A stretch of DNA of 64,000 nt from Solitalea canadensis DSM 3403 (GCF_000242635.2 NC_017770.1:4786669-4850668); one strand, 5' to 3'; positions 17,137-26,769 are shown, numbered from the stretch's first letter. Translations and numbers: made by a program. The notes: generated from the letters alone by a model not told the origin.

Positions 17137-18327
17137 ATGAAGAATGTTTACTATAGCATATTAGGTTTAGGTTTTTTATTGTTTTGTTTAACACTTTGTA
17201 CTGAACCATACACTCCTCCCGAGATTCAGGGAAAACATAATTACCTGGTAGTAGATGGATTTATTAATAGTGGAACGGATTCATCATTTATAACCTTATC
17301 TCGAAGTAAGAATATTGGAGATGAACGCCTAATTGAGTACGAGAACACTGCACAGATGCAATTAGAGGGAGAGGCAGGCAGTATACATCAATTTGTTCTT
17401 TTAAAGAATGGAGTATATGCTCTTCCTGTATTAATCTTAAACGCTAATGCTAATTATAGGCTTCGTATTAAGCTAAAGGGGAAAGAATATTTGTCAGAGC
17501 AATTCCCTGTTACACAAAGTCCCGAAATAGATAGCATTAGTTGGAAGCAAGATAAGAATGGCGTTAGAATATTGGCAAATACACACGATGTTACCGATAA
17601 ATCAAGATATTATAAATGGGACTTTGTAGAAACCTGGGAATACGTTTCAAAGTATGAGTCTTTATATAAATATGAGAACGGAAAGTTAAAAAGAAGAAAT
17701 TTAGCAACAGAAGATATTAACCGTTGTTGGAAGACTGAGGTCTCTCATTCGGTAAATTTAGGAACCACAGCAGGCCTGACTAAGGATGTTATTTATGAGG
17801 TTCCGATACACACTATTCCTTTTAGTTCTTTTCGTTTGTCGAGAAAATATAGCATTCTGGTTAAGCAGTATGTGGTTACACCTAAAGCATTTGACTATTG
17901 GCTAAATATGAAGAAAAATACGGAACAACCGGGCTCAATATTTGACCCTCAGCCTTCACAAATATCCAGTAATATACACTGTTTAACCACTCCTGAAGAG
18001 CCAGTCATTGGATACATTGGTGCAGGGACTATCAAGAAACAACGAATTTTTGTTGATAAGACTCAATTATTGCCCCATTTTAGACCTAATGAGTACGATG
18101 CATGTAAAATTGATTCGTTTTATACCGTTCTGCCTCCTTGGCTAGGCCCGGGGCCTGATAAGGATCCTGATTGGGTATGGCATCTTTTTTCTAATGGTAA
18201 AAGATTGCCGATCAGAGTCACTTATATACCGGATACCAGAGACACTATTTGCATTTTGTCTTTAAAAGAATGTGTTGATTGCCGTGAAAAAGGTGGTGTG
18301 ACTAAAAAACCTGATTTCTGGCCATAA
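17137..18327 (+). CDS. DUF4249 domain protein, probable lipoprotein
   Basis: The 396-residue product begins with a hydrophobic signal ending LTLC (Cys21); Leu at -1 makes the lipobox atypical, but the paralogue at 6650 is a clear lipoprotein. The core has NYLVVDGFINSGTDSSFITLS, the DUF4249 opening. The C-terminal part is Cys-containing (ECVDCRE) and rich in Trp/Pro. The gene starts 4 bp after the TonB receptor stop and ends 4 bp before the next gene, so translation is coupled. It likely works with the receptor at the outer membrane. Confidence 0.8.
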   Translation: MKNVYYSILGLGFLLFCLTLCTEPYTPPEIQGKHNYLVVDGFINSGTDSSFITLSRSKNIGDERLIEYENTAQMQLEGEAGSIHQFVLLKNGVYALPVLILNANANYRLRIKLKGKEYLSEQFPVTQSPEIDSISWKQDKNGVRILANTHDVTDKSRYYKWDFVETWEYVSKYESLYKYENGKLKRRNLATEDINRCWKTEVSHSVNLGTTAGLTKDVIYEVPIHTIPFSSFRLSRKYSILVKQYVVTPKAFDYWLNMKKNTEQPGSIFDPQPSQISSNIHCLTTPEEPVIGYIGAGTIKKQRIFVDKTQLLPHFRPNEYDACKIDSFYTVLPPWLGPGPDKDPDWVWHLFSNGKRLPIRVTYIPDTRDTICILSLKECVDCREKGGVTKKPDFWP

Positions 18328-18331
18328 TCTT

Positions 18332-20749
18332 ATGAAAAATATGAATAAGTGTTTTAAGAAAAATGCTTTAATGCTTGCATGTCTTTTAAGCCTTAGCTTA
18401 ATAGGGCTGCGCACTTACGGACAATCGGATAGATTATCCATAATCAGTCAAAAACTTATAGATAGCAGAAATTTATATTCATCAGAGAAGCTATTTCTAC
18501 ATTCTGATAAGTCGTTTTACCTTGCCGGGGAATTGATTTGGTTTAAGGTATATGTCGTAGACGGAATCAATCATCATCCTTCCAAGATAAACAAACTTTC
18601 CTATGTAGAACTATTGGATAGTAAAGGAAAAGCTGTAGATCAGGCTATGATTGCACTTGATAAGGGCTTGGGAAATGGTTCATTTCAATTATCTTCTTCA
18701 TTAAATTCCGGCGAATATGTTTTAAGGGCTTATACCAACTTAATGAAGAATGGTGATGAGGATTTCTTTTATGAAAAAAGAGTTATCATTGTCAATACAC
18801 TTAAGTCGGCTGAGACTGCCACAACTTTAAAAACGGATTATGACATTCAGTTCTTTGCGGAGGGAGGGAACTTTATTGCAGGGGTTAAAAATAAGGTAGC
18901 TTACAAAGTTGTGGATAGTAATGGCAAAGGGGTTGGTTTTTCGGGACGTATTACCGATGGGCATAGCAATGTAGTGATTGATGGTTTTCGTCCTTTAAAA
19001 GATGGGATGGGAAGTGTTTCGTTTACTCCTGTTGAAAATGAAAAATATAGTGCAGAGCTAAGGATTGGCAATGAAGTAATCACAAAAGAGTTGCCTGTGG
19101 TTCAATCAAGAGGGTACTCGATGTTTTTAACGGAAAGTAATGACGTTTTGGCTATTACAGTTTCTGCAAAAAATGTTTACGATGAAGGGGCAATTTCTTT
19201 AATCGCACATACTCGTATGGATGTAAAGATTAAAGAATCCAAGTCTCTTTCAAATGGGTCGGTTGTGTTTAACCTCCCAGTAAGTATGCTTGGTGAAGGT
19301 ATTTCTCATATAACCATTTTTGATCAGAATCAGCGTCCTGTAAGCGAGCGGTTATATTTTAAACAACCAGAGCACTACCTTTCTTTATCGGCTACAACAG
19401 ATAATAGTTTATATCAATCGCGTCAAAGAGTGGCTGTCAATATCTCCTCTCTTTCTGAAAGGAATAAGCCGCAAAACGCTAATTTATCAATGGCGGTTTT
19501 TAAAGCTGACTCACTCCAACACATTGATGCTGCCAATATTGTGAACTATTTATGGTTGAGCTCAGACTTAAAAGGAAAAATTGAGTCACCTGATTACTAT
19601 TTTTCTTCAAATTCAACAGAGGTAAAAGAGGCTGCAGATAATCTGATGCTTACCCAAGGTTGGAGAAGATTTGAGTGGAAAACTGTTTTAAACTCAAAAT
19701 CGCCAACTATTACTAACTTACCTGAGTATGAGGGTCATCTTGTGCGAGGTGTTGTTTTAAACAAACAAACAGGAGCGCCCGGGAGCGACATTACTGTTTA
19801 CCTTTCAAGTCCTGGTAAATTCTTTAGGGTTGCTGTAGCCAAAAGTGATGCTCAAGGAAAGCTGTTATTCAATATTGGAGATTTGATTGGATCAGAAGAG
19901 CTAATTGTGCAGGCAGTTGATGAAAATTATCGTGTAGAGATAGAAAGTCCTTTTATAGAGAAGTCGAATGCTTATGCACTTCCATCTGTAAATACTCACA
20001 TTGAACGTTTTCAGTCACAACTATTAGATCGTAGCATCAGCACACAAGTTCAGCAGGCTTTCACCAATGAAAAACAATTAAAATTCTCACTTCCTGCAAA
20101 AGTTGACACTTCGCTGTTTTATGGTCAACCGGAGAAATCTTATTTCTTAGATGACTTTACAAGATTCCGAACATTTGAAGAAGTGTTAAGAGAATACGTT
20201 TCGGAGGTTTCTATTTCGAGGCAACAAAAAGGATATCAATTTAATATGACGAATTCAAATTTCGAGATGTTACCCAAGAATCCTTTAGTTTTAATAGATG
20301 GAGTTCCATTTTTTAAGACAGATAGTGTGGTGGCTATTAATCCTATGAAAATTAAAAAGCTTGAAGCTATAAACAGAATGTTTTCATTCGGGTACCTTAC
20401 TTTGAATGGAATTATTAGTCTTTCAACCTACAAATATGATTTGGAAGGCATACCCCTTGACCCTAATGCTCTCATCGTAGAGTACGAAGGATTACAGCTT
20501 CAACGACAGTTCTATTCACCTGTATATGAAACGTCAGCTTCACTTAATAGTCGGGTTCCTGATTTCAGAAACGTTTTATATTGGAATCCAACAATCATAA
20601 CAGGTTCAAACGGTAATGCCTCTTTACAGTTCTATACAGGCGATGAACAAGGTGAATATAAGATAGTTGTGCAAGGAATTACGGCTGAAGGTAGAGCTGG
20701 GTATAAGGTAGTCGACTTTAAAGTACAGAATGATTTAGTAAAAAAATAG
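18332..20749 (+). CDS. Large exported alpha-2-macroglobulin-like (MG2) protein
   Basis: A signal peptide (RTYGQ) is followed by an MG-type beta domain with SEKLFLHSDKSFYLAGELIW, the usual A2M MG2 phrase. A carboxypeptidase-like region lies at about 470-530, and the end has WNPTIITGSNGNASLQFYTG, like A2M terminal domains. A TonB plug-like segment with VLIDGVPFF precedes it. There is no thioester motif, so it does not trap proteases in the classical way. Such 800-residue proteins often close TonB receptor operons in Bacteroidota, and their function is unknown. It is the last gene of the operon and ends at a terminator. Confidence 0.7.
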   Translation: MKNMNKCFKKNALMLACLLSLSLIGLRTYGQSDRLSIISQKLIDSRNLYSSEKLFLHSDKSFYLAGELIWFKVYVVDGINHHPSKINKLSYVELLDSKGKAVDQAMIALDKGLGNGSFQLSSSLNSGEYVLRAYTNLMKNGDEDFFYEKRVIIVNTLKSAETATTLKTDYDIQFFAEGGNFIAGVKNKVAYKVVDSNGKGVGFSGRITDGHSNVVIDGFRPLKDGMGSVSFTPVENEKYSAELRIGNEVITKELPVVQSRGYSMFLTESNDVLAITVSAKNVYDEGAISLIAHTRMDVKIKESKSLSNGSVVFNLPVSMLGEGISHITIFDQNQRPVSERLYFKQPEHYLSLSATTDNSLYQSRQRVAVNISSLSERNKPQNANLSMAVFKADSLQHIDAANIVNYLWLSSDLKGKIESPDYYFSSNSTEVKEAADNLMLTQGWRRFEWKTVLNSKSPTITNLPEYEGHLVRGVVLNKQTGAPGSDITVYLSSPGKFFRVAVAKSDAQGKLLFNIGDLIGSEELIVQAVDENYRVEIESPFIEKSNAYALPSVNTHIERFQSQLLDRSISTQVQQAFTNEKQLKFSLPAKVDTSLFYGQPEKSYFLDDFTRFRTFEEVLREYVSEVSISRQQKGYQFNMTNSNFEMLPKNPLVLIDGVPFFKTDSVVAINPMKIKKLEAINRMFSFGYLTLNGIISLSTYKYDLEGIPLDPNALIVEYEGLQLQRQFYSPVYETSASLNSRVPDFRNVLYWNPTIITGSNGNASLQFYTGDEQGEYKIVVQGITAEGRAGYKVVDFKVQNDLVKK

Positions 20750-20752
20750 GCA

Positions 20753-20782
20753 AAAAAAACCGGCATCAATGCCGGTTTTTTT
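20753..20782. terminator. Bidirectional hairpin terminator
   Basis: AAAAAAACCGGCA pairs with TGCCGGTTTTTTT over a TCAA loop. It lies between the convergent A2M-like gene and gldH and can terminate both. Confidence 0.92.
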
Positions 20783-20783
20783 A

Positions 20784-21263
20784 TTATTCTTTAATTAGTT
20801 TGACACCAAGGTCAGATATTTCTTTTAATGGATCATCGCGCATAAATTGCTCGAATTCAATTCTGTAGCTGCCTGGCTTTGAAAAGTCCAATGCATTCGT
20901 GATGTACGTTTCCTGGGAAATGAGTTTGCCAGATCCCGAACCTCGCCATTTACCATCCTTTTCAGCTAGCTTAACCTCTAATACTCTTGTAGGCTGCATT
21001 TTGCCGTCAGGATTCTTTACATACATCCTCAAAAATAAATTGGAGTACTTATAATCATCCGTATGACGAAGATCTAGGTAAACAGCAAGTTTCCCCGGAT
21101 TGTCAATTTTTACATCGAAAACGGCTTTGTCGTTAGAAAACCACCCTTTATCACTAATGGTAGTTGTATTATTATATACAGAATTATCTGTACATGCCAT
21201 TAAGAGTGTACAACTTAAACTGAATAAAAAAAGCTTCGAAAATAAACGCGTTGATCTGAACAT
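20784..21263 (-). CDS. gldH: Gliding motility lipoprotein GldH
   Basis: The 159-residue product has a lipobox (LMAC, Cys24) and the GldH-type beta fold with LDLRHTDDYKYSNLFL and KPGSYRIEFEQFMRDDPL. GldH is needed for gliding and for the type IX secretion machinery in flavobacteria; in other Bacteroidota it is kept as a conserved lipoprotein even without gliding. Its stop is near the terminator, and its start touches the ricT-like stop (21263/21264). The order holB-ricT-gldH is a common Bacteroidota arrangement, which supports the call. Confidence 0.85.
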   Translation of the reverse strand: MFRSTRLFSKLFLFSLSCTLLMACTDNSVYNNTTTISDKGWFSNDKAVFDVKIDNPGKLAVYLDLRHTDDYKYSNLFLRMYVKNPDGKMQPTRVLEVKLAEKDGKWRGSGSGKLISQETYITNALDFSKPGSYRIEFEQFMRDDPLKEISDLGVKLIKE

Positions 21264-22673
21264 CTATTCTTTATTAGAATTATTATTAGTTGGTTTTTGA
21301 TTGTTATTATTTTTGTTCTGATTACGGCGTTGATTTCCCTGATTTTTATTGCCTCCTCCGTTTTGTTGCGGACGAGTTTGTGCATCAGGTTTTGCTGGAC
21401 GCTGTTGACCCGCCTCTTTATCCCTTTTCTGTTGTTGTTGACGTTCCTGTTGTTGAGGCTTATTCTGTTGCTGTTGACGCTCTTGCTGCTGAACAGGTTG
21501 AGCAGCACGTGGTTCCTGACCTTCTCCTGAATTCCCTTTGCCTTTTTTCTTTTTCTTTTTCTTTTTGCCGTTCTTCTCGTCAAGTCGGGTTAAAGAGTCT
21601 TGACCCACTACGTTTTCGTAGTCAAAGGCAACCGGTTTTGGAGCTGTAACAGTACTAGTATATTCTAATCCTTTTAGATCCGCCGGTTTTTGACCTTTAC
21701 TATTCATCGACAGGAGCTCACGAACTTTATTCACCTCAAGAGGAATCCAGTCGGTTACATCAGCGTAGCTAAACCACATGATCTTTTTAAAGATATCGGT
21801 TTTTTGCAGACGGGCAAAGCCTCTTTCTGTTTGTAATCCGGTTACATTCTCCGGAATATCTTTCAATGCGTCGATATAAGTATCTAACTCATAATTCAAA
21901 CAACATTTTAATTTTCCGCATTGTCCGGCTAATTTTAATGTATTTAATGAAAGATTCTGGTAACGTGCCGCCGCTGTTGAAACGGTACGGAAATCTGTTA
22001 GCCAGGTTGAACAGCAAAGTTCACGACCACAAGACCCAATACCACCTAAACGGCTGGCTTCTTGTCGCATACCTATCTGACGCATTTCGATACGAATCTT
22101 AAATGCTTCGGCCATTTTCTTGATCAGCTCGCGAAAATCGACCCTGTCATCGGCTGTATAATAAAAAGTAGCTTTAGTTTTATCGCCCTGATAATCAACA
22201 TCACTTAACTTCATTTTTAAGTTAAGCTCAAGGGCTAGCGTGCGGGCTTTATGCATAGTCTCATATTCAAGACCTTTTGCAATCTTCCATTTATCTATAT
22301 CAGCCTGGCTGGCTTTTCTGATAATTTTCTTGAATTCGGCACTATCCTTAACACCTTTTTTCTTCATCTGCATACGCACCAGTTCACCTGTCAAAGAAAC
22401 ATGACCAAGGTCAAAACCACCCTGATTTCCTTCAACGGCTACCATTTCTCCCATTTCGAGGTAATGATTGTTTGTGTTTACGTAAAAATCTTTACGTGAA
22501 CCTTTAAACTTAACCTCAACTATGTTAAATGGTTTATAGTGAGCTGGCAAATCCATATCAGACAGCCAATCATAAACGTCCAGCTTACTGCATCCTCCGT
22601 CAGTTAAGCACGATCCGTTGCTTTTGCAACCCGCCGGCGTGCAACCTCCGGTTGAACAAGTACTACATCCCAT
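21264..22673 (-). CDS. ricT: PSP1/RicT-family protein with low-complexity tail
   Basis: The core (about residues 30-330) is the PSP1 domain of RicT/YaaT. The Cys-rich segments RELCCSTWL and CGKLKCCLNYE are the Fe-S ligands in the B. subtilis Ric complex, which helps RNase Y. The N-terminus is also rich in Cys (eight in the first 28 residues). The last 100 residues are Lys runs followed by Gln/Asn/Arg/Pro low complexity, which suggests an unstructured RNA- or protein-binding tail. It lies between holB and gldH. The role in this phylum is unknown. Confidence 0.85.
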   Translation of the reverse strand: MGCSTCSTGGCTPAGCKSNGSCLTDGGCSKLDVYDWLSDMDLPAHYKPFNIVEVKFKGSRKDFYVNTNNHYLEMGEMVAVEGNQGGFDLGHVSLTGELVRMQMKKKGVKDSAEFKKIIRKASQADIDKWKIAKGLEYETMHKARTLALELNLKMKLSDVDYQGDKTKATFYYTADDRVDFRELIKKMAEAFKIRIEMRQIGMRQEASRLGGIGSCGRELCCSTWLTDFRTVSTAAARYQNLSLNTLKLAGQCGKLKCCLNYELDTYIDALKDIPENVTGLQTERGFARLQKTDIFKKIMWFSYADVTDWIPLEVNKVRELLSMNSKGQKPADLKGLEYTSTVTAPKPVAFDYENVVGQDSLTRLDEKNGKKKKKKKKGKGNSGEGQEPRAAQPVQQQERQQQQNKPQQQERQQQQKRDKEAGQQRPAKPDAQTRPQQNGGGNKNQGNQRRNQNKNNNNQKPTNNNSNKE

Positions 22674-22709
22674 ATTTTTTTCTCTCCATATATAATGAAA
22701 CCATGCCTT

Positions 22710-23837
22710 TTATGCGGCTGGTTGTGTTCTCAAGTAACGGTTAATTTGCAAAGATACATCTAAAAATAAAATTTTCGGGTTAGCATTTCGTTCAACATGA
22801 TAAATAGCCTCTTCAAACGTTTTTATCAGTAATTCACCCTTTTGCAAACCCACCAGTGCCGAAAATTTAGTAACAAACTCCATTTCCTCACCTTCTAAAT
22901 GTATCATTTCTTTCGCCCCGTCCGAATATAACAAACAATCGCGGATGATGTTTAATCCGTAGCGTATAAAGTTTTTTTGACGCTCCCTTCCGATCTTTGC
23001 AAAATCTTCCACCCATTTTACGATGCCGGTGCCGTTCCCGGTATAACAGAGTCGCATCCAATCGGCAAAACTGCCTGTGTCTTTGTTTTCCTCTTCGTTA
23101 AATATCGCATAAGCTGCCGACATATTCCCGTTAGCCAAATAAGCAATGCGGTTCGCTTGTTGTGAATCGCAGTTATGCTTATCCATAAAATGTTGCTGAA
23201 TTTCTTTGTTCGACAGCTTGTTGATCTTTATCAGTTGCGTACGAGATAAAATAGTGTTTAACATTTTATCGCGATTCTCAGCAACTAATAAGAATAACGT
23301 TTTATGAGAAGGTTCCTCGATGATCTTTAATAAAGAGTTACCCTCATTACCCAGAAACTCCGGCAACCACATGATCAGGACCTTAAACTCCGATTCAAAG
23401 GGCTTTAAACTTAGCTTTTGAATAATGGCGTGACATTCTGCGATTGGAATATTTGGCTGTTTATTCTCAACATCCAGGTGTTTTAACCAGGCATTTAAAG
23501 AAAGATACTGGTCTTCCGATAATGCTTTTCTCCATTCCTCAATCACATCTACACTTGTTTCCACTTTATTGGTTTTATTGGCAATAAAGGGATAAGAGAA
23601 ATGAAGATCCGGATGGATAAACTTCTGATATTTTCTACAAGATGCACATTGTCCGCAAGAATCGTCTTCCTGCTTATTTTCACAGCCGATAAATTGAGCA
23701 TAAGCAATAGCCAAAGACAGTGCTCCCGAGCCCTCCGGTCCAAGAAATAATTGCGCATGACTGATCCTATTCTCTTTTGCAGAGCGAATCAGTTGATCTT
23801 TAATGTGTTCGTTTCCTACAATTTCTTTAAACTGCAT
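22710..23837 (-). CDS. holB: DNA polymerase III delta-prime subunit
   Basis: The 375-residue clamp-loader subunit has the AAA+ fold. LGPEGSGALSLA occupies the P-loop but lacks the Lys, as usual for non-ATP-binding delta-prime. A zinc module follows, with Cys at CENKQEDDSCGQCASC. EEPSHKTLFLL and SRTQLIKI are the conserved sensor stretches. It joins tau/gamma and delta to load the beta clamp. The gene starts 37 bp upstream of ricT and is followed by gldH in a probable operon. Confidence 0.9.
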   Translation of the reverse strand: MQFKEIVGNEHIKDQLIRSAKENRISHAQLFLGPEGSGALSLAIAYAQFIGCENKQEDDSCGQCASCRKYQKFIHPDLHFSYPFIANKTNKVETSVDVIEEWRKALSEDQYLSLNAWLKHLDVENKQPNIPIAECHAIIQKLSLKPFESEFKVLIMWLPEFLGNEGNSLLKIIEEPSHKTLFLLVAENRDKMLNTILSRTQLIKINKLSNKEIQQHFMDKHNCDSQQANRIAYLANGNMSAAYAIFNEEENKDTGSFADWMRLCYTGNGTGIVKWVEDFAKIGRERQKNFIRYGLNIIRDCLLYSDGAKEMIHLEGEEMEFVTKFSALVGLQKGELLIKTFEEAIYHVERNANPKILFLDVSLQINRYLRTQPAA

Positions 23838-24012
23838 GCTGTAAAGATAGACTAAGTTATATATAATGCGAATAGACCATGTGTTTAATTATTTTGGTTT
23901 ATTGTTCATGCTAGAGATCCGTTTAAGCTTGTGGAAAATGTTGAGTGTTATGCACCCAAACATTCTTATTTAGGCACAAAAATCTTCACTTTTGTAATCT
24001 TAATAATGATAT

Positions 24013-24435
24013 ATGGCAAGATTGATGGCCTTTGATTTCGGAACCAAAAGAATCGGTATAGCTGTTACAGACCCTTTGCAAATTATTGCAACGGCGTTAA
24101 CAACTATTCATCCTAAAGATGTAATCGATTATCTTAAAGAATACCTACTTACCGAACAAATTGAAACTTTTATAGTGGGTGAGCCAAAACAAATGGATAG
24201 CACTCCATCAGAATCTGCTCGCCATGTAGAAGCCTTTATTAATCTTTTAAAAAAACAATTTCCGACCATCCCGATTGATAGGATGGATGAACGATTTACA
24301 TCTAAAATGGCAAGCCACACCATTGCAAATAGCGGATTGAAAAAATCGGATAGAGAAAAAAAAGGATTGATTGATTCTGTTAGTGCTGTTATTATTTTGC
24401 AGTCATACATGGAAAAACGCTCATTCGGCTTTTAA
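24013..24435 (+). CDS. ruvX: Putative pre-16S rRNA nuclease / Holliday junction resolvase-like RuvX (YqgF)
   Basis: The 140-residue product has the RNase H-like YqgF fold: FDFGTKRIGIAVTDP with the first catalytic Asp, FIVGEPKQMDSTPSE, and MDERFTS with the acidic DE pair. In E. coli YqgF trims the 5' end of 16S rRNA. Its length is normal. It is divergent from holB and is followed 109 bp later by def. The intervening sequence has no clear terminator. Confidence 0.9.
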   Translation: MARLMAFDFGTKRIGIAVTDPLQIIATALTTIHPKDVIDYLKEYLLTEQIETFIVGEPKQMDSTPSESARHVEAFINLLKKQFPTIPIDRMDERFTSKMASHTIANSGLKKSDREKKGLIDSVSAVIILQSYMEKRSFGF

Positions 24436-24544
24436 AGGCTTTTTCCGTATTTTTGCCAATCTTGAAGAAGAGGTTAGCTATCAGGCTGTACAAAAATCAG
24501 ATGCCTTATGACTAGCTACTAAGTACTAATAACTTTTAGCATAA

Positions 24545-25144
24545 ATGATATTACCAATTACCGCCTATGGCGATCCTGTTTTATTGAAGAAAGCTCAACC
24601 TATTGATAAAGATTATCCGAATTTATCAGGCTTGATTAATGATATGTTTGAAACCATGTATAATGCCAGTGGAGTTGGAATTGCTGCTCCTCAGGTAGGA
24701 CTTTCAATTCGTTTATTTGTTATTGACGCAAAACCTTTTGCTGATGATGATGACGATGAAGTGAGTGAAGCAGAAAGCAAACAATTGAAAGCTTTTAAAC
24801 GAGTGTTTCTTAATGCTGAAATTCTTGAACAAACTGGTGAGAAATGGGCGTTCACAGAAGGATGTTTGAGTATTCCTGATATCCGGGAAGAAGTGATGCG
24901 TCCGGCAAATATTAAAATCAAGTATTATGATGAAAAATGGGTGGAGCATATTGAAGAATACACAGGATTAGCTGCCCGTGTTATTCAGCATGAATATGAT
25001 CATATTGAAGGTAAATTATTTACTGATTACTTAAATCCGCTAAAAAAAGCAATGTTAAGAGGCCGATTGGATTCAATTACCAAAGGTGCCATTAAGGTGG
25101 ATTATAAGATGAAATTTCCTGCTAGAAAAAAAGGAAGAAGGTAA
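24545..25144 (+). CDS. def: Peptide deformylase
   Basis: All three deformylase motifs are present: GVGIAAPQVG, EGCLSIPD and QHEYDHIEG, giving the Cys and two His metal ligands and the catalytic Glu. It removes the formyl group from new proteins. The acidic insert (ADDDDDEVSEAES) between motifs I and II is typical of Bacteroidota deformylases. It has 199 residues. Its end faces the nfu gene across a terminator. Confidence 0.95.
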   Translation: MILPITAYGDPVLLKKAQPIDKDYPNLSGLINDMFETMYNASGVGIAAPQVGLSIRLFVIDAKPFADDDDDEVSEAESKQLKAFKRVFLNAEILEQTGEKWAFTEGCLSIPDIREEVMRPANIKIKYYDEKWVEHIEEYTGLAARVIQHEYDHIEGKLFTDYLNPLKKAMLRGRLDSITKGAIKVDYKMKFPARKKGRR

Positions 25145-25165
25145 ACAGGATAGTTAATGAAAAAG

Positions 25166-25201
25166 AAAAGGGTTCCGTTTGAATAAAACAGAACCCTTTT
25201 T
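25166..25201. terminator. Bidirectional hairpin terminator
   Basis: AAAAGGGTTC pairs with GAACCCTTTT across a 15-base loop, followed by T. It lies between the convergent def and nfu genes. Confidence 0.85.
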
Positions 25202-25247
25202 ATATGGTTAAGACACCGCCATAGATGGGGAATCTTGTAAAAGTTTA

Positions 25248-25541
25248 TTATTGAGCATTTACCGTATTTGGCATTACTGCATTAGGATCATCAATATCGG
25301 TAATATTGGTAGCTTCAACTGAAACAATTTCAGGAACTTCACGCATTACAGCTTGTTCGATGCCTGCTTTAAGTGTCATGATACTCATTGGACAAGATCC
25401 ACAAGATCCAAGCAATTTTAGCTTTAAAATATTATCGTCGGTAACCTCCAACACTTCAACATTTCCCCCATCGGCCTCTAAATAAGGGCGAATCTGGTTC
25501 AATGCTCCTTCAACTTTTGTTAACAATTCTGCGTTACTCAT
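25248..25541 (-). CDS. NifU C-terminal domain Fe-S scaffold (Nfu)
   Basis: The 97-residue protein is a stand-alone Nfu domain with the CxxC motif GSCGSCPMS that holds a [4Fe-4S] cluster, preceded by the NQIRPYLEADGGNVEV phrase. It delivers clusters to target proteins. It follows the Mrp-like gene on the same strand with a 41-bp gap, so the two are probably one Fe-S assembly operon. Confidence 0.9.
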   Translation of the reverse strand: MSNAELLTKVEGALNQIRPYLEADGGNVEVLEVTDDNILKLKLLGSCGSCPMSIMTLKAGIEQAVMREVPEIVSVEATNITDIDDPNAVMPNTVNAQ

Positions 25542-25582
25542 GCCAAAATCCTCTGTTTAGTCTAAATACAAATATAGAAAAA

Positions 25583-26662
25583 TTATTCTACAACTGTCTC
25601 TTTATTAGCGAGTGCGTTTTGTATAGCAACTTGCTGTGCTACTTTTTCAGCAATATCAGCAAATGCTTCAGCCACCAGGTTATTGTCTTGAAGAGCAACC
25701 GGTTCACCTTTGTCTCCTCCTTCACTAACCTCCATTACCAATGGGATTTCTCCTAAAAATGGAACGTCAAATTGGGTAGCAAGTACATTTCCTCCGCCCT
25801 TGCCAAAAATGTAGTATTTATTAGTTGGTAGTTCTGCCGGGGTGAAATAAGACATGTTTTCAACCACACCAAGAATCGGAACCTTAACGCCCTCCATTCT
25901 AAACATTCCTGCCCCTTTTTTGGCATCAGCCAATGCTACGTTTTGAGGTGTTGTTACAATTACCACACCTGCTATTGGAAAACCTTGCGCCAATGTAATG
26001 TGTACGTCACCGGTTCCTGGAGGAGTATCAACCAATAAATAATCTAACTCTCCCCAATGAGCGTCATTAAATAATTGTTTGATAGCCGATGAAACCATCG
26101 GGCCTCTCCACGGAATAGCTTGATTAGGGTCTGTAAAGAATCCTATCGACAATAATTTTATTCCGTATTTTTCAATCGGTTCTATTTTGTTCTGGCCATC
26201 TACCTGCGTCATGTAAGGCTTCGCTCCTTCTAATTGGAACATGATAGGAATAGACGGGCCGTAGATGTCGCCATCAATTAAACCAACTTTAGCACCTTTT
26301 TTCGCTAAAGAAATGGCCAGATTTACAGCAACAGTAGACTTTCCTACACCACCTTTGCCAGAAGCAACAGCTATAATGTTCTTAATATTACTGAAGGTAT
26401 TGGTGCTCTTAGTCGTAACGCGTGAGGTTAAATTAACTTCTACTTCCGCTTCTTTATCTACAAAATGCTTAACTGCATTTATACAGGCATTTTTGATAAG
26501 GTCTTTCAACGGACACGCTGGAGTAGTGAGGACAACTGAAAAGCTAATTTTTTTGCCTTCCACTTTCACATCCTCTACCATTTTCAAAGTAACTATATCT
26601 TTTTTCAGATCAGGCTCTTCAACGTTCTTAAGTGCAGTTAAAACTTGTTCCGGTGTAATCAT
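25583..26662 (-). CDS. Mrp/NBP35-family P-loop ATPase, Fe-S carrier-like
   Basis: The 359-residue product starts with a DUF59 (MIP18-like) domain (1-75), then an Mrp ATPase with the deviant Walker A GKGGVGKST, IDGDIYGPS, and DYLLVDTPPGTGD. Mrp proteins carry and transfer Fe-S clusters. The CxxC found in most relatives after ENMS is missing: here the segment reads ENMSYFTPAELPTNKYY, as I recall for other Bacteroidota. The cluster could be bound by other residues, or the role may have shifted. It sits upstream of nfu. Confidence 0.9.
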   Translation of the reverse strand: MITPEQVLTALKNVEEPDLKKDIVTLKMVEDVKVEGKKISFSVVLTTPACPLKDLIKNACINAVKHFVDKEAEVEVNLTSRVTTKSTNTFSNIKNIIAVASGKGGVGKSTVAVNLAISLAKKGAKVGLIDGDIYGPSIPIMFQLEGAKPYMTQVDGQNKIEPIEKYGIKLLSIGFFTDPNQAIPWRGPMVSSAIKQLFNDAHWGELDYLLVDTPPGTGDVHITLAQGFPIAGVVIVTTPQNVALADAKKGAGMFRMEGVKVPILGVVENMSYFTPAELPTNKYYIFGKGGGNVLATQFDVPFLGEIPLVMEVSEGGDKGEPVALQDNNLVAEAFADIAEKVAQQVAIQNALANKETVVE

Positions 26663-26769
26663 TTAGTGTGGATATGTTAAAAAAAAATCAGTCAAAATTA
26701 ATTAAAAAACACAATAATTTGACTTTTGTTTAGATTCGCAGAATACTATATATTTATATAATTACTAAA

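Noticed and set aside
21215-21583. Arg/Lys-rich ORF in the ricT region on the same strand
   Set aside because: It is an out-of-frame shadow of the low-complexity ricT tail.
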